From Nocardia panacis (GTDB lineage Bacteria; Actinomycetota; Actinomycetes; Mycobacteriales; Mycobacteriaceae): DNA of 64,000 nucleotides. The position numbers and the translations under genes were made by a program. The notes under the pieces are model-generated. The model did not search any database and was not told the origin of the DNA. It was given only the letters and a program-made list of their open reading frames with translations. This document shows, one piece after another, positions 19,999 to 31,277 of this stretch (position 1 is its first letter; every line of letters starts with the position of its first letter). The stretch covers positions 124,001 to 188,000 of the forward strand of contig NZ_QZFU01000006.1 in assembly GCF_003598715.1 (NCBI RefSeq). The letters run 5' to 3'.

Positions 19999-20174
19999 AT
20001 CGCCTACTGAACGGGGGTGCGGCGCAGGTCGGCGGCTCATTGAGCGACACGCCCGACCCGCATATTCGGAGGGGAGGACGGGGTGGCGTGTCGCGCGAGC
20101 AGGGCGATTTCGGCGGCGAACGCCACAGTCGATCTAGGTCAAGCCGAAGAATGTGACACACCCCACGATTTCAG

Positions 20175-21052
<878 letters not shown>

Positions 21053-21106
21053 GACCGAAATAGCAGGCAGATTTCAATGACCGAAATCCGCTAATCCCGA
21101 GAACGA

Positions 21107-21152
21107 AGCAGCGGTGCCACCCTCGCGAAGAGGGTGGCACCGCTGCTGTTTT
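21107..21152. terminator. Bidirectional terminator between rpf and the UPF0182 gene
   Basis: A perfect 18-bp stem (21107-21124 with 21130-21147) has a 5-nt loop, a TTTT tail on the plus strand and a T-rich tail on the minus strand. It serves both converging genes. Confidence 0.92.
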
Positions 21153-21158
21153 CGGCGA

Positions 21159-24158
21159 CTACTTCCCGGCCGCCTCGTAGGCCTTGATGGCCTGATCCAA
21201 CCGGTTCAACGCCGCACCGAGCTGACCGAGGTCACCGCTGCGCTGCGCATCGTGCAGATTCCCGAGCGCCGCGTCCAACTCGCGCACGGCCGCGTCCTTG
21301 CCCGGAGTGGTGGACGGCCCGGGCGGCGGCGGATTGCCGCTGCTGGGCGCGGGTGCCGTCCCCTGCTCCGGCGCGGGCGGCGTACCGCCCGCAGGAGGTG
21401 TGGGTTCGCCACCGGGCGCCGTTGCCGCGCTACCGCTGCCGGGGAACAGTCGATCCAATGCCGCGGCAAGGGTCGGTTCGTAGCCGACCTTCACGGTTCC
21501 CGATTCCGGGTCGCGGTAACTCACCAGCACCCTGGCCAACTGCGGGAAGGTCGAGGTGTTGGGACCACTGTTGCGTTCGGTGTACAGCGGTTCGACATAG
21601 AGGATGCCGCCGTCGGCGATGGGCAGGGTCAGCAGGTTGCCGTAGCGGATCTTGTTGGAGCCCTGCAGCAGTGTTCGATCGCGGGAGACCTCGTCATTGA
21701 TGGTCATGGTGTTCTGCGTCTGCTGCGGACCCAGCGTCTGCGAATCCGTGGGCAGTGTGAGCACCGTGAACTTGCCGTAGCTGTCGGGATCCGAACGCAC
21801 CGAGATGTAGGCCGACAGGTAGTTCCGGTTGAAGCCGACCATCGCGCTGGTCAGGGTGAACACGGGTTTGCCGGTCTTCGGGTCGCCTGCGAGCACGTAG
21901 TACGGCGGCTGTTTGAAGTTGCCGCCCTCCACGGTCGGATCGCTGGGCACCGACCAGAACGCGTTATTGGTGAAGAATTCGCGCGGATCGTTGACGTGGT
22001 ACTTGGTGAGCATCTCGCGCTGCACCTTGAACAGGTCCTCCGGGTAGCGGAAGTGCGAGCGCAACTCCGGGGAGATGTCGCTCTCCGGCTTCACCGCGTT
22101 GGGGAACACGCCACGCCACGCCTTGAGCACCGGATCGGTGGAGTCGACCTCGTAGAGGGTCACCGTGCCGTCGTAGGCGTCGACGGTGGCCTTCACCGAG
22201 TTGCGGATGTAGCTGACCTGCTTGCGCGGCACCAGCCGACCCGTCTTCTGGTCGATGCTGTCCTCGACCGCGCCCTCCAGCGAGGTGGACTGCGCGTACG
22301 GGTAGTTGTCGAGGGTGGTGTAGGCGTCGACGATCCAGACGATGCGCTTGTCCACCACGGCCGGGTAGGCGCTGCCGTCGGTGGTCAACCAGGGGGCCAC
22401 CTTCTGGACGCGCTCGCGCGGATTGCGATTGAAGATGATCTTGGAGTTGTCGCCGATCGCACCGGAGAACAGGATATTGCGCTCGGCATACTTGGCCGCG
22501 AAGGCCAGCCGGTTGAACCAGTTGCCGATCGAGACGCCGCCCTGGCCGCCATAGGTGAATTGGGCCTGGTCGGTGTCGTATTCGCGGGCGGGCTGGCCGT
22601 CCACCCCGCCGACGATCGCGTAGTCGGCATTGGACTGCGAGATCAGCGGACCGTAGTAGATGCGCGGCTGCTCGACCTTGATGGCCTGGCGGTCGAGCGG
22701 GGTGAACAGGTCGCTGATGTAGCTGGTGGCCCCATCGGCGAAGACCGGGTAGCCGCTGTCGCCCGAGGCCGCGGCCTGCGCGGCGTCCTTGGCGGCCGCC
22801 TTGTTCACCCGGTTGGCGGGTGCGGCGACGAAGCCGTTGCCGTGGGTGTACACGGTGTGCCGGTTGATCCAGTCGGTCTGGTTGTCCTTGAGGCTCTGCG
22901 GTTCCAGTTCGCGCGCGCCGACCACGAAGTCCTGCACTTCGCCGTTGATCCGGTAGCGGTCGATATCGAGCGGGTTGGCGAACCCGTAGAAGTTCTTGCG
23001 CTGCTGCAACTGAGTGAAGGTGGGCGAGAGGATATTCGGATCGAGCAGCCGGATATTGGCGATGGTGGTGCGGTCGGCCGCGACATCGCGCGGATTCTTG
23101 GTGCCGTCGCCCTTGTAGTTCTGGTAGTCGATCTTGTCGGGGGTAATGCCGTACGCGTGGCGGGTGGCCTCGATATTGCGCAGGATGTACTCCGACTCCT
23201 TGGTTGCCGCGTTCGGGCGCACCGAGAACTGCTCGACCACCAGCGGCCACACCGCGCCGACCAGGATGGACGAGAGCACCAGCAGCGCCGCCGCCATGGC
23301 GGGCACCCGCAGATCGCGCAGCACGATCCCGGCGAAGAAGGCGACAGCGCAAATGACCGCGATGGACAGCAGGATCAGCTTGGCGGGCAGCACCGCGTTG
23401 ATATCGGTGTAGGAGGCGCCGGTGAAGGTGGGTTCCTTGCGGCCGCTCGACAGCAGTTCGTAGCGGTCGAACCAATACGCGATCGCCTTGAGCAGCACGA
23501 AGATTCCGGCCAGCAGCGCCAACTGCATGCGCGCCGGCTTCGTGAGCGAACCCTCGCGCCCGGACAGGCGCAGACCGCCGAAGACGTAGTGCGTCACCAG
23601 ATTCGCGAAGAAGGCGATCACCGAGGTGACGAACAGCCAGTTCAGCACCATGCGGTAGAACGGCAGGTCGAAGGCGTAGAAGCCGACGTCGAGGTGGAAC
23701 TGCGGATCGGTCTGGCCGAAACTGCCGCCATTGAGGAACAGCTGCACCGTCACCCAATTGGACTGGGCGACAAGCCCGGACAGCAGCCCCAGCAGCACCG
23801 GGACAGCGATGCCGAACAGCCGCAACCTGCCCATCACCGTGGTGCGGTAGCGGGCGATCGGATCATTCGGGCCGTTGACCGGAACGAATACCGGGCGACT
23901 GCGGTAGGCCAGCAGCATCGCCAACCACACCAGCACCGCGACGAAGGCCGCGACCGCGAGGAAAAGCAGCACCCTGGTGCCGAGCACCGTGAGATACACC
24001 TTGCGGAAGCCCACCTCGCCGAACCACAGCCAGTTGGTATACGTATCGGTCAACCGGGGTCCGAGCAGCAGCAACGCCGCCAGCACGATGGCTGCCACCA
24101 GCAGCACGCGGCTGCGTCGGGACAGCGAGGGTAATCCGGTGGGGGGCCGCATGCCCAC
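21159..24158 (-). CDS. UPF0182 family membrane protein (Rv3193c-like)
   Basis: The protein is 999 residues. The N-terminal third has about seven membrane helices, with the family's [13 protein letters not shown] after the first. A large extracytoplasmic domain of roughly 600 residues follows, and the tail (after about 900) is Pro/Gly/Ala-rich then helical. GTG 24158 (MGMRP) is chosen because the mycobacterial homologue starts the same way; ATG 24152 is possible. Function is not established for the family, which is widespread in actinobacteria. It is the left edge of the block shared with M. tuberculosis. Confidence 0.88.
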   Translation of the reverse strand: MGMRPPTGLPSLSRRSRVLLVAAIVLAALLLLGPRLTDTYTNWLWFGEVGFRKVYLTVLGTRVLLFLAVAAFVAVLVWLAMLLAYRSRPVFVPVNGPNDPIARYRTTVMGRLRLFGIAVPVLLGLLSGLVAQSNWVTVQLFLNGGSFGQTDPQFHLDVGFYAFDLPFYRMVLNWLFVTSVIAFFANLVTHYVFGGLRLSGREGSLTKPARMQLALLAGIFVLLKAIAYWFDRYELLSSGRKEPTFTGASYTDINAVLPAKLILLSIAVICAVAFFAGIVLRDLRVPAMAAALLVLSSILVGAVWPLVVEQFSVRPNAATKESEYILRNIEATRHAYGITPDKIDYQNYKGDGTKNPRDVAADRTTIANIRLLDPNILSPTFTQLQQRKNFYGFANPLDIDRYRINGEVQDFVVGARELEPQSLKDNQTDWINRHTVYTHGNGFVAAPANRVNKAAAKDAAQAAASGDSGYPVFADGATSYISDLFTPLDRQAIKVEQPRIYYGPLISQSNADYAIVGGVDGQPAREYDTDQAQFTYGGQGGVSIGNWFNRLAFAAKYAERNILFSGAIGDNSKIIFNRNPRERVQKVAPWLTTDGSAYPAVVDKRIVWIVDAYTTLDNYPYAQSTSLEGAVEDSIDQKTGRLVPRKQVSYIRNSVKATVDAYDGTVTLYEVDSTDPVLKAWRGVFPNAVKPESDISPELRSHFRYPEDLFKVQREMLTKYHVNDPREFFTNNAFWSVPSDPTVEGGNFKQPPYYVLAGDPKTGKPVFTLTSAMVGFNRNYLSAYISVRSDPDSYGKFTVLTLPTDSQTLGPQQTQNTMTINDEVSRDRTLLQGSNKIRYGNLLTLPIADGGILYVEPLYTERNSGPNTSTFPQLARVLVSYRDPESGTVKVGYEPTLAAALDRLFPGSGSAATAPGGEPTPPAGGTPPAPEQGTAPAPSSGNPPPPGPSTTPGKDAAVRELDAALGNLHDAQRSGDLGQLGAALNRLDQAIKAYEAAGK

Positions 24159-24330
24159 GGTGCCACTCTCCCAAGGGTCCGGCGGCGCGCGTCCGGCGGC
24201 CGTTCCGCCCTCCGCCGCACCGCAGTCCTATGTTTGCGTTTCCGGCCCACTCTACGGCGTGTGTCTGATTTGCCTGCCCACACCGCGATGCGCGCCATCG
24301 CGTGCGAACCCGCGGCGATCATTTGATTGG

Positions 24331-24921
24331 ATGGGCACCGTGACCGCAGACCTGCACGCCGAACTCGTCCTAGCCCGCTGTGTCCGGGAGGTCGCCGAGT
24401 TCGTCGACGCCGAGGGGTGGGGCCGTCCGCCGCAGATGTTCGCGCTGGTGCCCACGGCCGATCTGGTCGCGGCCGAACCCGCCCTGCTCGACCAACTGGA
24501 GGACGGCAGCGAGCTGACGCCCGTCGCCCAGGAGGCGTTCCCGGACGATATCTCCGGCGGCTCGATGGCGCTCGACGAATTCCTGGCCACCACCAGTTGG
24601 CCGCCCGCCGTGCGCGGCTGCCTGCTGGTGCAGGAGATCGTCGTGCTACCGCCCACCGCCGAGAGCACGCTCGACGACGCGCTGACCCCGCTGCTGGCCG
24701 ACCACGACGCCGCCGATGCCGCCGCCCGCGCCGCCGCGGTGGCGCATCCGGAGCGGCGCGAGGCGCGCCTGTTCGCGGCGGTGCTGCGGGAGGGTCAGTC
24801 GCTGTGTCTGCTGCAACTGCGCCCGGAGGACGAGGACGATTTCGGCGCCGAACTCGACCTGCGCACCTATCCGAATCTGGCCCCGAACCTGGTCGAGGCG
24901 CTGCTGAACACCTTCGAGTAG
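24331..24921 (+). CDS. PPA1309 family protein
   Basis: The protein is 196 residues, acidic, alpha/beta, without membrane segments. Recognisable features are FVDAEGWGRPPQMFALVPT near the N-terminus and a final NLVEALLNTF. This actinobacterial family has no known function and is usually next to the UPF0182 and PDZ-Lon genes, as here. Its stop is directly adjacent to the stop of the PDZ gene on the other strand. Confidence 0.75.
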   Translation: MGTVTADLHAELVLARCVREVAEFVDAEGWGRPPQMFALVPTADLVAAEPALLDQLEDGSELTPVAQEAFPDDISGGSMALDEFLATTSWPPAVRGCLLVQEIVVLPPTAESTLDDALTPLLADHDAADAAARAAAVAHPERREARLFAAVLREGQSLCLLQLRPEDEDDFGAELDLRTYPNLAPNLVEALLNTFE

Positions 24922-25956
24922 TCAGCCGCAGCCGACGACGTCGCGGCCGGCATTGAGGTCGTCGAGGGATTTGACCGCGCCCTCGAGATTGTCGACCTTC
25001 ACCAGCCGCAACCCGTCGGGCGTGCGCGCTCTGGCCTCATTGCAGTTGCCCGCGGGCACCAGGAAGGTTTCCGCGCCCGCGTCGCGCGCGGCGATCATCT
25101 TGTACTGGATGCCGCCGATCGGGCCGACCTTGCCTTCCTGATCGATGGTTCCGGTGCCCGCAACGAATTTGCCGCCGTCGAGTTCGCCGGGTGTCAGCTT
25201 GTCGATGAGCGCCAGGCTGAACATCAAACCGGCCGACGGTCCGCCGATATCGGCCAGGTTGAAGGTGACCTGCATGGGCTGGCGCGCCCCTTCACCGGTG
25301 TTGATGCCCAGGTAGCCCTTGCCGGGATCGCCGGGTCGCGCGCCAAGGGCGACCGAGACGGTCTGTTCCTGGTTGTCGCGCAGCACCACGATGGCGACCT
25401 GGCTGCCCGGCGGTTGTGCGGAGACCGCGCCGACCACATCCTTGGGCGCGTTGATCGGCGCGCCGTTCACGCTGACGAACTGATCGCCCACCCGCAGCGC
25501 ATCCTTGGCCGGACCGTCCTCGGTGACCTTGCGCACCAGGACCGCCGTCGGCAGGTGCAGGTAGCGCATGACCGCCATCTCGGCGTTGCTCTCCGAATCG
25601 GAGAAGTCCTGCTGGTTGGAGCGGTCGATCTCCTCGCGGCTCTTGTTCGGCGGGTACACCTCCGCGCGCGGGACCAGCCCGTGCTCACCGCTGAGCCAGA
25701 ATCCGAACGCCTCGAAGATACTCAGCCCGTCGCGCACCGAGACGGTCGTCATATTCAAATGTCCGCTGGTGGGATCCAAGGGGACGCCGCGCACGTCGAC
25801 GACCTGCTTGTCCTGCACCTCGCCCAGGGTGTTCACGGTGGGTCCCGGTCCGAGCGCGACGAACGGCACGGTGACCATGCTGCCCCCGACGCCGAGTACG
25901 ACGATCGGGATCAGGGCGGCGAACAGGGTGAGGATCCGACGATTCACTCGGACCAC
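24922..25956 (-). CDS. PDZ domain and Lon-like (S16) membrane protease, Rv3194c-like
   Basis: The protein is 344 residues. An N-terminal membrane helix (about 8-32) is followed by an extracytoplasmic PDZ domain (about 135-210) and a Lon-type proteolytic domain. Ser241 in GGPSAGL and Lys286 in GIQYKM form the expected Ser-Lys dyad. The family (YlbL-like) processes or degrades secreted and membrane proteins. GTG 25956 has GAGGG 11 bases upstream; GTG 25947 (VNRRILTL) aligns better with the homologue start I remember. Confidence 0.88.
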   Translation of the reverse strand: MVRVNRRILTLFAALIPIVVLGVGGSMVTVPFVALGPGPTVNTLGEVQDKQVVDVRGVPLDPTSGHLNMTTVSVRDGLSIFEAFGFWLSGEHGLVPRAEVYPPNKSREEIDRSNQQDFSDSESNAEMAVMRYLHLPTAVLVRKVTEDGPAKDALRVGDQFVSVNGAPINAPKDVVGAVSAQPPGSQVAIVVLRDNQEQTVSVALGARPGDPGKGYLGINTGEGARQPMQVTFNLADIGGPSAGLMFSLALIDKLTPGELDGGKFVAGTGTIDQEGKVGPIGGIQYKMIAARDAGAETFLVPAGNCNEARARTPDGLRLVKVDNLEGAVKSLDDLNAGRDVVGCG

Positions 25957-26090
25957 AGTAGTGATGACCCTCGCGACGGCGCGGCACAGGCGCGGATTGT
26001 CCCGATCGCGGATTTCGCTCTGCGCGGACAGCGGCTATCCCACAGCCGCCGCTCATGATCCGGTAACACCGGCCGCGTAACGTTGTGACC

Positions 26091-27521
26091 ATGAGTGACA
26101 CTCCGTTCGGATTCTCCAATCGCGACGATGACGAGCGCAAGCGCGACGAGGATGCGGCGCGCGGGCGTGCGGAGAACCCGAGCGCGAGCAATCCGTTCGG
26201 CTTCGCCATCGGCGGATCCGGCGTCGGTGGATTCGATCCGGCACAGCTGGGTCAAATGTTGACCTCGATCGGTCAGATGCTCAGCGGTATGGGTGGCGTC
26301 GGCGGGCCGGGCATGCCGTCCGGCCCGGTCAACTACGACGTCGCCAAGCGGCTGGCCCGCCAGCAGCTCGGCGCGAGTGTGAACCCGATCTCCCAGGGCC
26401 AGGCCAAGGCCGTCGCCGATGCGTCGCACCTGGCCGAACTGTGGCTCGACGCGGCCACCACGCTGCCCGCCGGGGCCACCCGCACCGTGGCGTGGACCGG
26501 CAACGACTGGATCGAGGAAACGCTGCCCACCTGGAAGCGGCTCTGCGATCCGGTGGCCCAGCAGATCTCGAGCATGTGGACCGCCTCGATGCCGGAGGAG
26601 GCCAAGGAGTACGCGGCGCCGATGCTGGGCATGCTCGGCCAGATGGGTGGGCTGGCGTTCGGCTCGCAGCTCGGTCAGGCACTGGGCCAGCTGGCCAAGG
26701 AGGTGCTGACCTCCACCGATATCGGTCTGCCGCTCGGCCCCAGCGGCACGGCGGCGCTGTTGCCCACCGCCATCTCCGAATTCAGCGCGGGTCTCGAGCG
26801 CCCGGAGAGCGAGATCCTGGTCTTCCTCGCCGCCCGCGAGGCCGCCCATCAGCGGCTGTTCGCGCATGTGCCGTGGCTGCGCCAGCAGGTGCTGGGCACG
26901 GTCGAGGAGTACTCGCGCGGCATCAAGATGGACTTCTCCTCGTTGGAGGCGGCGGCCCAGAACATCGATCCTGCGGCGCTCGCGGATCCGGCCAGGCTGG
27001 AGGAGATCCTGGCGCAGGGTTCGTTCGAACCGCAGACCACGCCGGAGCAGAAGGCGGCGCTCGAGCGCTTGGAGACCCTGCTCGCGCTGATCGAGGGCTG
27101 GGTGGAGGTGGTGGTCACCGAGGCCATCGGCGACCGGCTCCCCGGCGCGGAGGCGCTGTCGGAGACGCTGCGCAGGCGCCGGGCCACCGGCGGTCCCGCC
27201 GAGCAGACCTTCGCCACCCTGGTCGGGCTGGAGTTGCGGCCGCGCAAGCTGCGCGAGGCGGCGGCGCTGTGGCGGCGGCTGACCACCGACGCCCGTATGG
27301 AGCAGCGCGACGGGGTGTGGGCGCATCCGGATCTGCTGCCCGATTCCACCGATCTGGACTCCCCCGCCGGTTTCATCGACCGGGTGATGGGCGGCGGCGC
27401 GACGGCCTTCGACGACCCGCTGGCACAACTGGCCGAGACGGAGGCGCGCGAGCGCGCCGAGCGGGAGCAGGGCCGCAAGCAGGCGGGTGAGGGCTCCGAC
27501 AGCCCCAAGGACCAGTCCTGA
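26091..27521 (+). CDS. DUF2342 family zinc-metalloprotease-like protein (Rv3195-like)
   Basis: The protein is 476 residues. The N-terminal 90 residues are low complexity with Gly-rich FGFAIGGSGVGGFD and GQM repeats. The conserved core includes the helix with REAAHQRLF, where an HExxH-like motif sits but the first His is Arg, followed by HVPWLR. The family is also described as coenzyme F420 biosynthesis-associated. ATG 26091 is preferred to GTG 26085. A strong terminator follows at 27535. Catalysis is doubtful given the missing ligand. Confidence 0.8.
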   Translation: MSDTPFGFSNRDDDERKRDEDAARGRAENPSASNPFGFAIGGSGVGGFDPAQLGQMLTSIGQMLSGMGGVGGPGMPSGPVNYDVAKRLARQQLGASVNPISQGQAKAVADASHLAELWLDAATTLPAGATRTVAWTGNDWIEETLPTWKRLCDPVAQQISSMWTASMPEEAKEYAAPMLGMLGQMGGLAFGSQLGQALGQLAKEVLTSTDIGLPLGPSGTAALLPTAISEFSAGLERPESEILVFLAAREAAHQRLFAHVPWLRQQVLGTVEEYSRGIKMDFSSLEAAAQNIDPAALADPARLEEILAQGSFEPQTTPEQKAALERLETLLALIEGWVEVVVTEAIGDRLPGAEALSETLRRRRATGGPAEQTFATLVGLELRPRKLREAAALWRRLTTDARMEQRDGVWAHPDLLPDSTDLDSPAGFIDRVMGGGATAFDDPLAQLAETEARERAEREQGRKQAGEGSDSPKDQS

Positions 27522-27534
27522 TCCCCACGTTGTG

Positions 27535-27578
27535 AAGCCCGCGAAATCCTGTGGATAACCGCAGGTTTCGCGGGCTTT
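27535..27578 (+). terminator. Terminator after the DUF2342 gene
   Basis: A 12-bp stem (27535-27546 with 27666-like arm at 27566-27577) is extended by an inner CCTG/CAGG pairing and followed by T residues. It is 14 bases past the stop codon. Confidence 0.85.
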
Positions 27579-27609
27579 CCGCAGCACGGCATCGCCCATA
27601 CTCGTGGCC

Positions 27610-28464
27610 ATGACGACACGACACGGCCCGATGCTGGATCCGGCGGTTGCCGTCCTGCGCCGTCCCGGTGGTGCGATCCAACTGGGCGTCGACCAGGAGT
27701 ACGCCCTGCTGCTCACACCCAAGGATGTCGAGATCGAGGCCGTCCTCGGCTTCCTCCGTCTGCTGGACGGTCTGCGCTCCCGCCCGGAAATCATCTGGCG
27801 CGCCGGGGAATACGGTCTCGAACCGGGCCGTGCCGTGGCGCTGCTCACCGAGATCGACGCGGCGGGGCTGCTGGTGCATCCGGAGCCGCCCGCCGCACAT
27901 ATTCGCGCGATCCACGTGCACGGGCTCGGCCCACTGTCCGACGCGCTGGGCAACGGCCTGCGTCGACTCGGCCTGCGCCCCACCCGCTCCCGCGACTTCG
28001 ACCCCGAAATCCGGGTCGACACCTGGCAATCCGATCTGGTCGTACTCACCGACACCGTCGTCCCGGACCCGCGCCTGGTGGCCGATCTACTGCGCTACCG
28101 GATCCCGCACCTGCAGGTCCGCATGCGAGCGCCCAAAGGCGTGGTCGGCCCGCTGGTGCTGCCGGGCGCCACCAGTTGTCTGCGCTGCGCCGACCTCACC
28201 CGCTGCGAATACGACGCCGCCTGGCCGCACCTGGCCGCCCAATTGCTCAATCGGGTCGGCTACGCCTCCCATTCCGGGATCGCCGCCACCGCCGCGCTGG
28301 CCCTGCGCGAACTGGAGGCTATCCTGCGCTGCTCCCCGCAGCAGGAGCCCGACACCCTGGACGCCACCTTGGAACTGGATCTCTGCTCGCATCAGGTCCA
28401 TTTGCGGCGCTGGGAGCGCAATCCGGCGTGTGAATGTCGCATTGTGAGTGCGGTGCCCGCATGA
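27610..28464 (+). CDS. ThiF-like / TOMM leader-binding-type protein (Rv3196-like)
   Basis: The protein is 284 residues. It resembles the E1-like partner proteins of azole-peptide (TOMM) cyclodehydratases: a leader-binding-like N-terminal half, a Rossmann-type middle (DLVVLTDTVVPDP) and a CxxC pair SCLRCADLTRC, with CEC near the end that could bind zinc. No precursor peptide or YcaO gene is nearby, so a housekeeping role is more likely; the gene is conserved in this block across mycolata. ATG 27610 is taken over GTG 27604. Confidence 0.7.
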   Translation: MTTRHGPMLDPAVAVLRRPGGAIQLGVDQEYALLLTPKDVEIEAVLGFLRLLDGLRSRPEIIWRAGEYGLEPGRAVALLTEIDAAGLLVHPEPPAAHIRAIHVHGLGPLSDALGNGLRRLGLRPTRSRDFDPEIRVDTWQSDLVVLTDTVVPDPRLVADLLRYRIPHLQVRMRAPKGVVGPLVLPGATSCLRCADLTRCEYDAAWPHLAAQLLNRVGYASHSGIAATAALALRELEAILRCSPQQEPDTLDATLELDLCSHQVHLRRWERNPACECRIVSAVPA

Positions 28465-28550
28465 GGGAGGGATCGATAGTTCCAGTCCGCCAAGCGAACA
28501 CCTCGAGATGGGCATGGCCGATCGGTGGGTCTTTCGGCAATGATGGTTAC

Positions 28551-29894
28551 GTGTCAGAGATCGTGCGCCGTCGCTCGTCCCGCAATGCCAAGTTGGCCAG
28601 TATTCCGCTCGGCATCGCCGGGCGGGCCGCCGTGGGCTTCGGCAAGCGGCTCGTGGGCGGGGATCGCACCGAGATCAGCGCCGAACTGAATCAGAAGGCC
28701 GCCGCGCAACTGTTCACCGTCCTCGGCGAACTCAAGGGCGGCGCGATGAAGTTCGGCCAGGCGCTCAGCGTCATGGAGGCCGCCATCCCCGAGGAGTACG
28801 GCGAGCACTACCGCGAGGCGCTCACCAAACTCCAGGCCGCCGCCCCACCCATGCCCGCCAAAACGGTGCACCGGGTGCTCGATCAGCAACTCGGCACCCG
28901 CTGGCGCGACCGTTTCCGCAGCTTCGACGACGAGCCTGCCGCCTCGGCCAGTATCGGGCAGGTGCATCGCGCGGTCTGGTCCGATGGCCGCGCCGTCGCG
29001 GTGAAGGTGCAGTATCCGGGGGCCGACGAGGCGCTGCGCGCCGACCTCAAAACCCTGTCCCGCATGACGGGTCTGATCGCCGCCGTCATTCCCGGCGCCG
29101 ATATCAAGCCGATCCTGGCCGAGATCACCGAGCGCACCGAGGAGGAACTCGACTACCGCAACGAGGCCGCCAATCAGCGCGCCTTCGCCAAGGCCTTCGA
29201 GGGCCATCCGGAGTATGTGGTGCCCAGGGTGGTCGCGGGCGCGCCGAAGGTCATCGTCTCCGAATGGTTGGACGGCACCCCGGTCTCGGCCATTATCACC
29301 GCGGGCGCCCAGGACCCGGCGGCCACGCGCGACCAGCGCGACAGGGTGGCCTTCCTGATGGGTCAATTCCATTTCTGCGCACCGGAAATCGTCGGCCTGC
29401 TGCATGCCGACCCGCATCCGGGCAATTTCATGATGCTGCCCGACGGTCGCTTGGCGGTCATCGATTTCGGCGCGTGCGCCCCACTGCCGCACGGCATCCC
29501 GGACGAGTTGGGCCGCATTCTCGGCCTGGCGGTCGAAGAGAGGTTCGACACCCTCGCCGAACTGCTACATACCAATGGGTGGATCATTCCGGGCCGCACC
29601 GTCACCGACCGCGAGATCGCCGACTATCTGCGCCCCTTCACCGACCCGATTCGCACCGAATCCTTCCACTTCACCCGCAAGTGGATGCAGCGGGTCGCAG
29701 GCGTCGCCTCCGATATCACCAGCCCGGAGATGAAAACCGCCCGCGCCATGCAACTTCCGGCCGAATACGTGATGATCTGCCGAGTCCTGGCCGGATCCAT
29801 CGGCATCTGCGCCCAACTCGACGCCACCATCCCCTTCATGCGTCTGGCCAATACCTGGCTCCCCGGCCTGCGCGAGGAGCGCTCCGCAAGCTGA
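28551..29894 (+). CDS. AarF/ABC1/UbiB-family kinase-like protein (Rv3197-like)
   Basis: The protein is 447 residues. It has the atypical-kinase hallmarks of the family: the KxGQ segment (MKFGQALS), the Ala-rich nucleotide loop ASASIGQVH, VAVKVQYPG with the catalytic Lys, the catalytic loop HADPHPGNF and the metal-binding VIDFGA. GTG 28551 matches the start of the mycobacterial homologue; the frame is open further upstream but overlaps the preceding gene. In mycobacteria this protein has been linked to macrolide tolerance and quinone or lipid functions, but its role is not settled. Confidence 0.88.
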   Translation: MSEIVRRRSSRNAKLASIPLGIAGRAAVGFGKRLVGGDRTEISAELNQKAAAQLFTVLGELKGGAMKFGQALSVMEAAIPEEYGEHYREALTKLQAAAPPMPAKTVHRVLDQQLGTRWRDRFRSFDDEPAASASIGQVHRAVWSDGRAVAVKVQYPGADEALRADLKTLSRMTGLIAAVIPGADIKPILAEITERTEEELDYRNEAANQRAFAKAFEGHPEYVVPRVVAGAPKVIVSEWLDGTPVSAIITAGAQDPAATRDQRDRVAFLMGQFHFCAPEIVGLLHADPHPGNFMMLPDGRLAVIDFGACAPLPHGIPDELGRILGLAVEERFDTLAELLHTNGWIIPGRTVTDREIADYLRPFTDPIRTESFHFTRKWMQRVAGVASDITSPEMKTARAMQLPAEYVMICRVLAGSIGICAQLDATIPFMRLANTWLPGLREERSAS

Positions 29895-30035
29895 ACCGGC
29901 CCAACCCGCCCGCGAAGCGGTCGTTTCGAATCTCGCGAACCCGCGACCCGAAATCTATGCCACGCACAACCCGAATCCGACGAAAAGCGGCCTAGACTTC
30001 AACTCAGTTGTTGCCACAGAGACCGAGGAGAAGCT

Positions 30036-30650
30036 GTGAGTGCTGCGCACGACTTCGGCCCATCCTTCGGGATCGGGCCATACACTTCGGAGGATCTTCG
30101 CAACAGCCCCGAGGAGGGGAAAGGCTTCGAACTCTGGAACGGATGGCTGATCGAGAAGATGTCGCCCTCGCTGCGCCACAATCGGATGGGTCGTGGGTTG
30201 CGTCATCTGTTCATCGAGGCCGCTCGGCGTGCCAATGCCGATGTGTTGGTCGATGGGGGCGAGTACGAGTTCAAGCTTCCGTCCGGGATTCGGAAGCCGG
30301 ATGTGTTCATTCTCGAAGCGAAGGCCGAGGAGACCGGGTTCGCCGAGGATGAGATCTTCATAGACCCCTCGGATCTATTGCTGGTGGCCGAAGTGGTGTC
30401 GCCCCGCAGCGGCAGTGAGGCGCACGATCGCAAGATCAAGCGGGACGAGTACGCGATGGTGGGGATTCCGCACTACTGGATCGTGGATTTTCGGCCGGTG
30501 CCTCGGATTCACGCCCTCGATCTCGAGCGGGGGCGCTACGTCACCAACAGCGTCGTGACCGCCGACGAGGTGTTGGTCGTGGAGCGGCCGTTTGAGATCA
30601 GCGTTGCGCCGAGCGCGCTCTACGAACTCGGTCGGCGCGACTTCGCCTGA
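30036..30650 (+). CDS. Uma2-family (DUF820) putative endonuclease
   Basis: The protein is 204 residues. The PD-(D/E)xK core is visible: acidic FELWNGWLIEKMSPS, KPDVFI, then AEVVSP and the later KRDEYAMVGIPHYWIVD. GTG 30036 has GAGGAGAA just upstream. The family is very abundant in cyanobacteria and actinobacteria and its function is unknown; a nuclease role is inferred from the fold. It sits between the AarF and whiB7 genes, where M. tuberculosis has nothing comparable, so it is probably an insertion. Confidence 0.82.
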   Translation: MSAAHDFGPSFGIGPYTSEDLRNSPEEGKGFELWNGWLIEKMSPSLRHNRMGRGLRHLFIEAARRANADVLVDGGEYEFKLPSGIRKPDVFILEAKAEETGFAEDEIFIDPSDLLLVAEVVSPRSGSEAHDRKIKRDEYAMVGIPHYWIVDFRPVPRIHALDLERGRYVTNSVVTADEVLVVERPFEISVAPSALYELGRRDFA

Positions 30651-30741
30651 GCGGATGCGATGACGCCCGGCACTGATCATGTTGTCGGGTACGTGATTTC
30701 GCCCGGGTCGAGGTATCCGGGTAACGATATGGGAACGCAGG

Positions 30742-30776
30742 CGTGCCGCCCACCGGATCTCGGGGTGGGCGGCGCG
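30742..30776. terminator. Terminator-like hairpin between Uma2 gene and whiB7
   Basis: A 10-bp perfect stem (30745-30754 with 30764-30773), extendable by three pairs, has a 9-nt loop. A pyrimidine-rich tail (GTCTGCTTTCTC) follows on the plus strand. Confidence 0.6.
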
Positions 30777-30877
30777 TCTGCTTTCTCGTTCCTGGACCCG
30801 CCGGGGTCCGTGAGGACCGCAGGCCGCAGCGACCGGAGGGAGGGAGGGTCGGGTGGCCGGGATCATGAGCCGTAAGC

Positions 30878-31201
30878 TCACGCCGGCACCGCGACCTTGC
30901 GCGGACGTCCGCGCGGGCGCTTGCGGGCGATCACGACACCCTGGTCGAAGATCTCACCGCCCCAAACACCCCACGGCTCGCGCCGATCGATGGCTGCGGT
31001 CAGGCAGCCCTTTCGGATCGGGCACGACTCACACAGGGCCTTCGCCTGTTCCAACTGGACCGGGCTCTCGGCGAACCACAGATCGGGATCGCCTACTCGG
31101 CAGGGCAGGGACAGGGACACCTCCCGGCCACGGGTCGGCCTTGCCACGGTTCGGCATGTTCCGTCAGCAGTGGCCGTGGGCCAGCACTCTGCGGTGAACA
31201 C
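30878..31201 (-). CDS. whiB7: WhiB7, redox-responsive antibiotic-resistance regulator
   Basis: The protein is 107 residues. Iron-sulfur ligands are Cys34, Cys57, Cys60 and Cys66; then GVWGGE, the sigma-factor-binding turn, and the C-terminal AT-hook RGRPRK typical of WhiB7. WhiB7 binds SigA and AT-rich DNA next to -35 elements and switches on intrinsic resistance to ribosome-targeting drugs. GTG 31201 has AAGGAG 8 bases upstream. The N-terminus is about 15 residues longer than I recall for mycobacteria and has two extra Cys (6 and 16). The upstream leader contains an ORF and a terminator hairpin, so expression is probably controlled by attenuation. Confidence 0.95.
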   Translation of the reverse strand: MFTAECWPTATADGTCRTVARPTRGREVSLSLPCRVGDPDLWFAESPVQLEQAKALCESCPIRKGCLTAAIDRREPWGVWGGEIFDQGVVIARKRPRGRPRKVAVPA

Positions 31202-31277
31202 GTCGGTTCTCCTTCAACTCGTTTGCAGCGGTTCGTTTCGGTATCGCGAAACCGGTGCCAGTTGGCTGAGGAGCCGA

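Noticed and set aside
21114..24134. A 1006-residue plus-strand open frame opposite the UPF0182 gene
   Set aside because: The minus-strand frame has membrane helices and family motifs; the plus frame is rich in Gly, Arg and His and exists because of GC-rich third positions.
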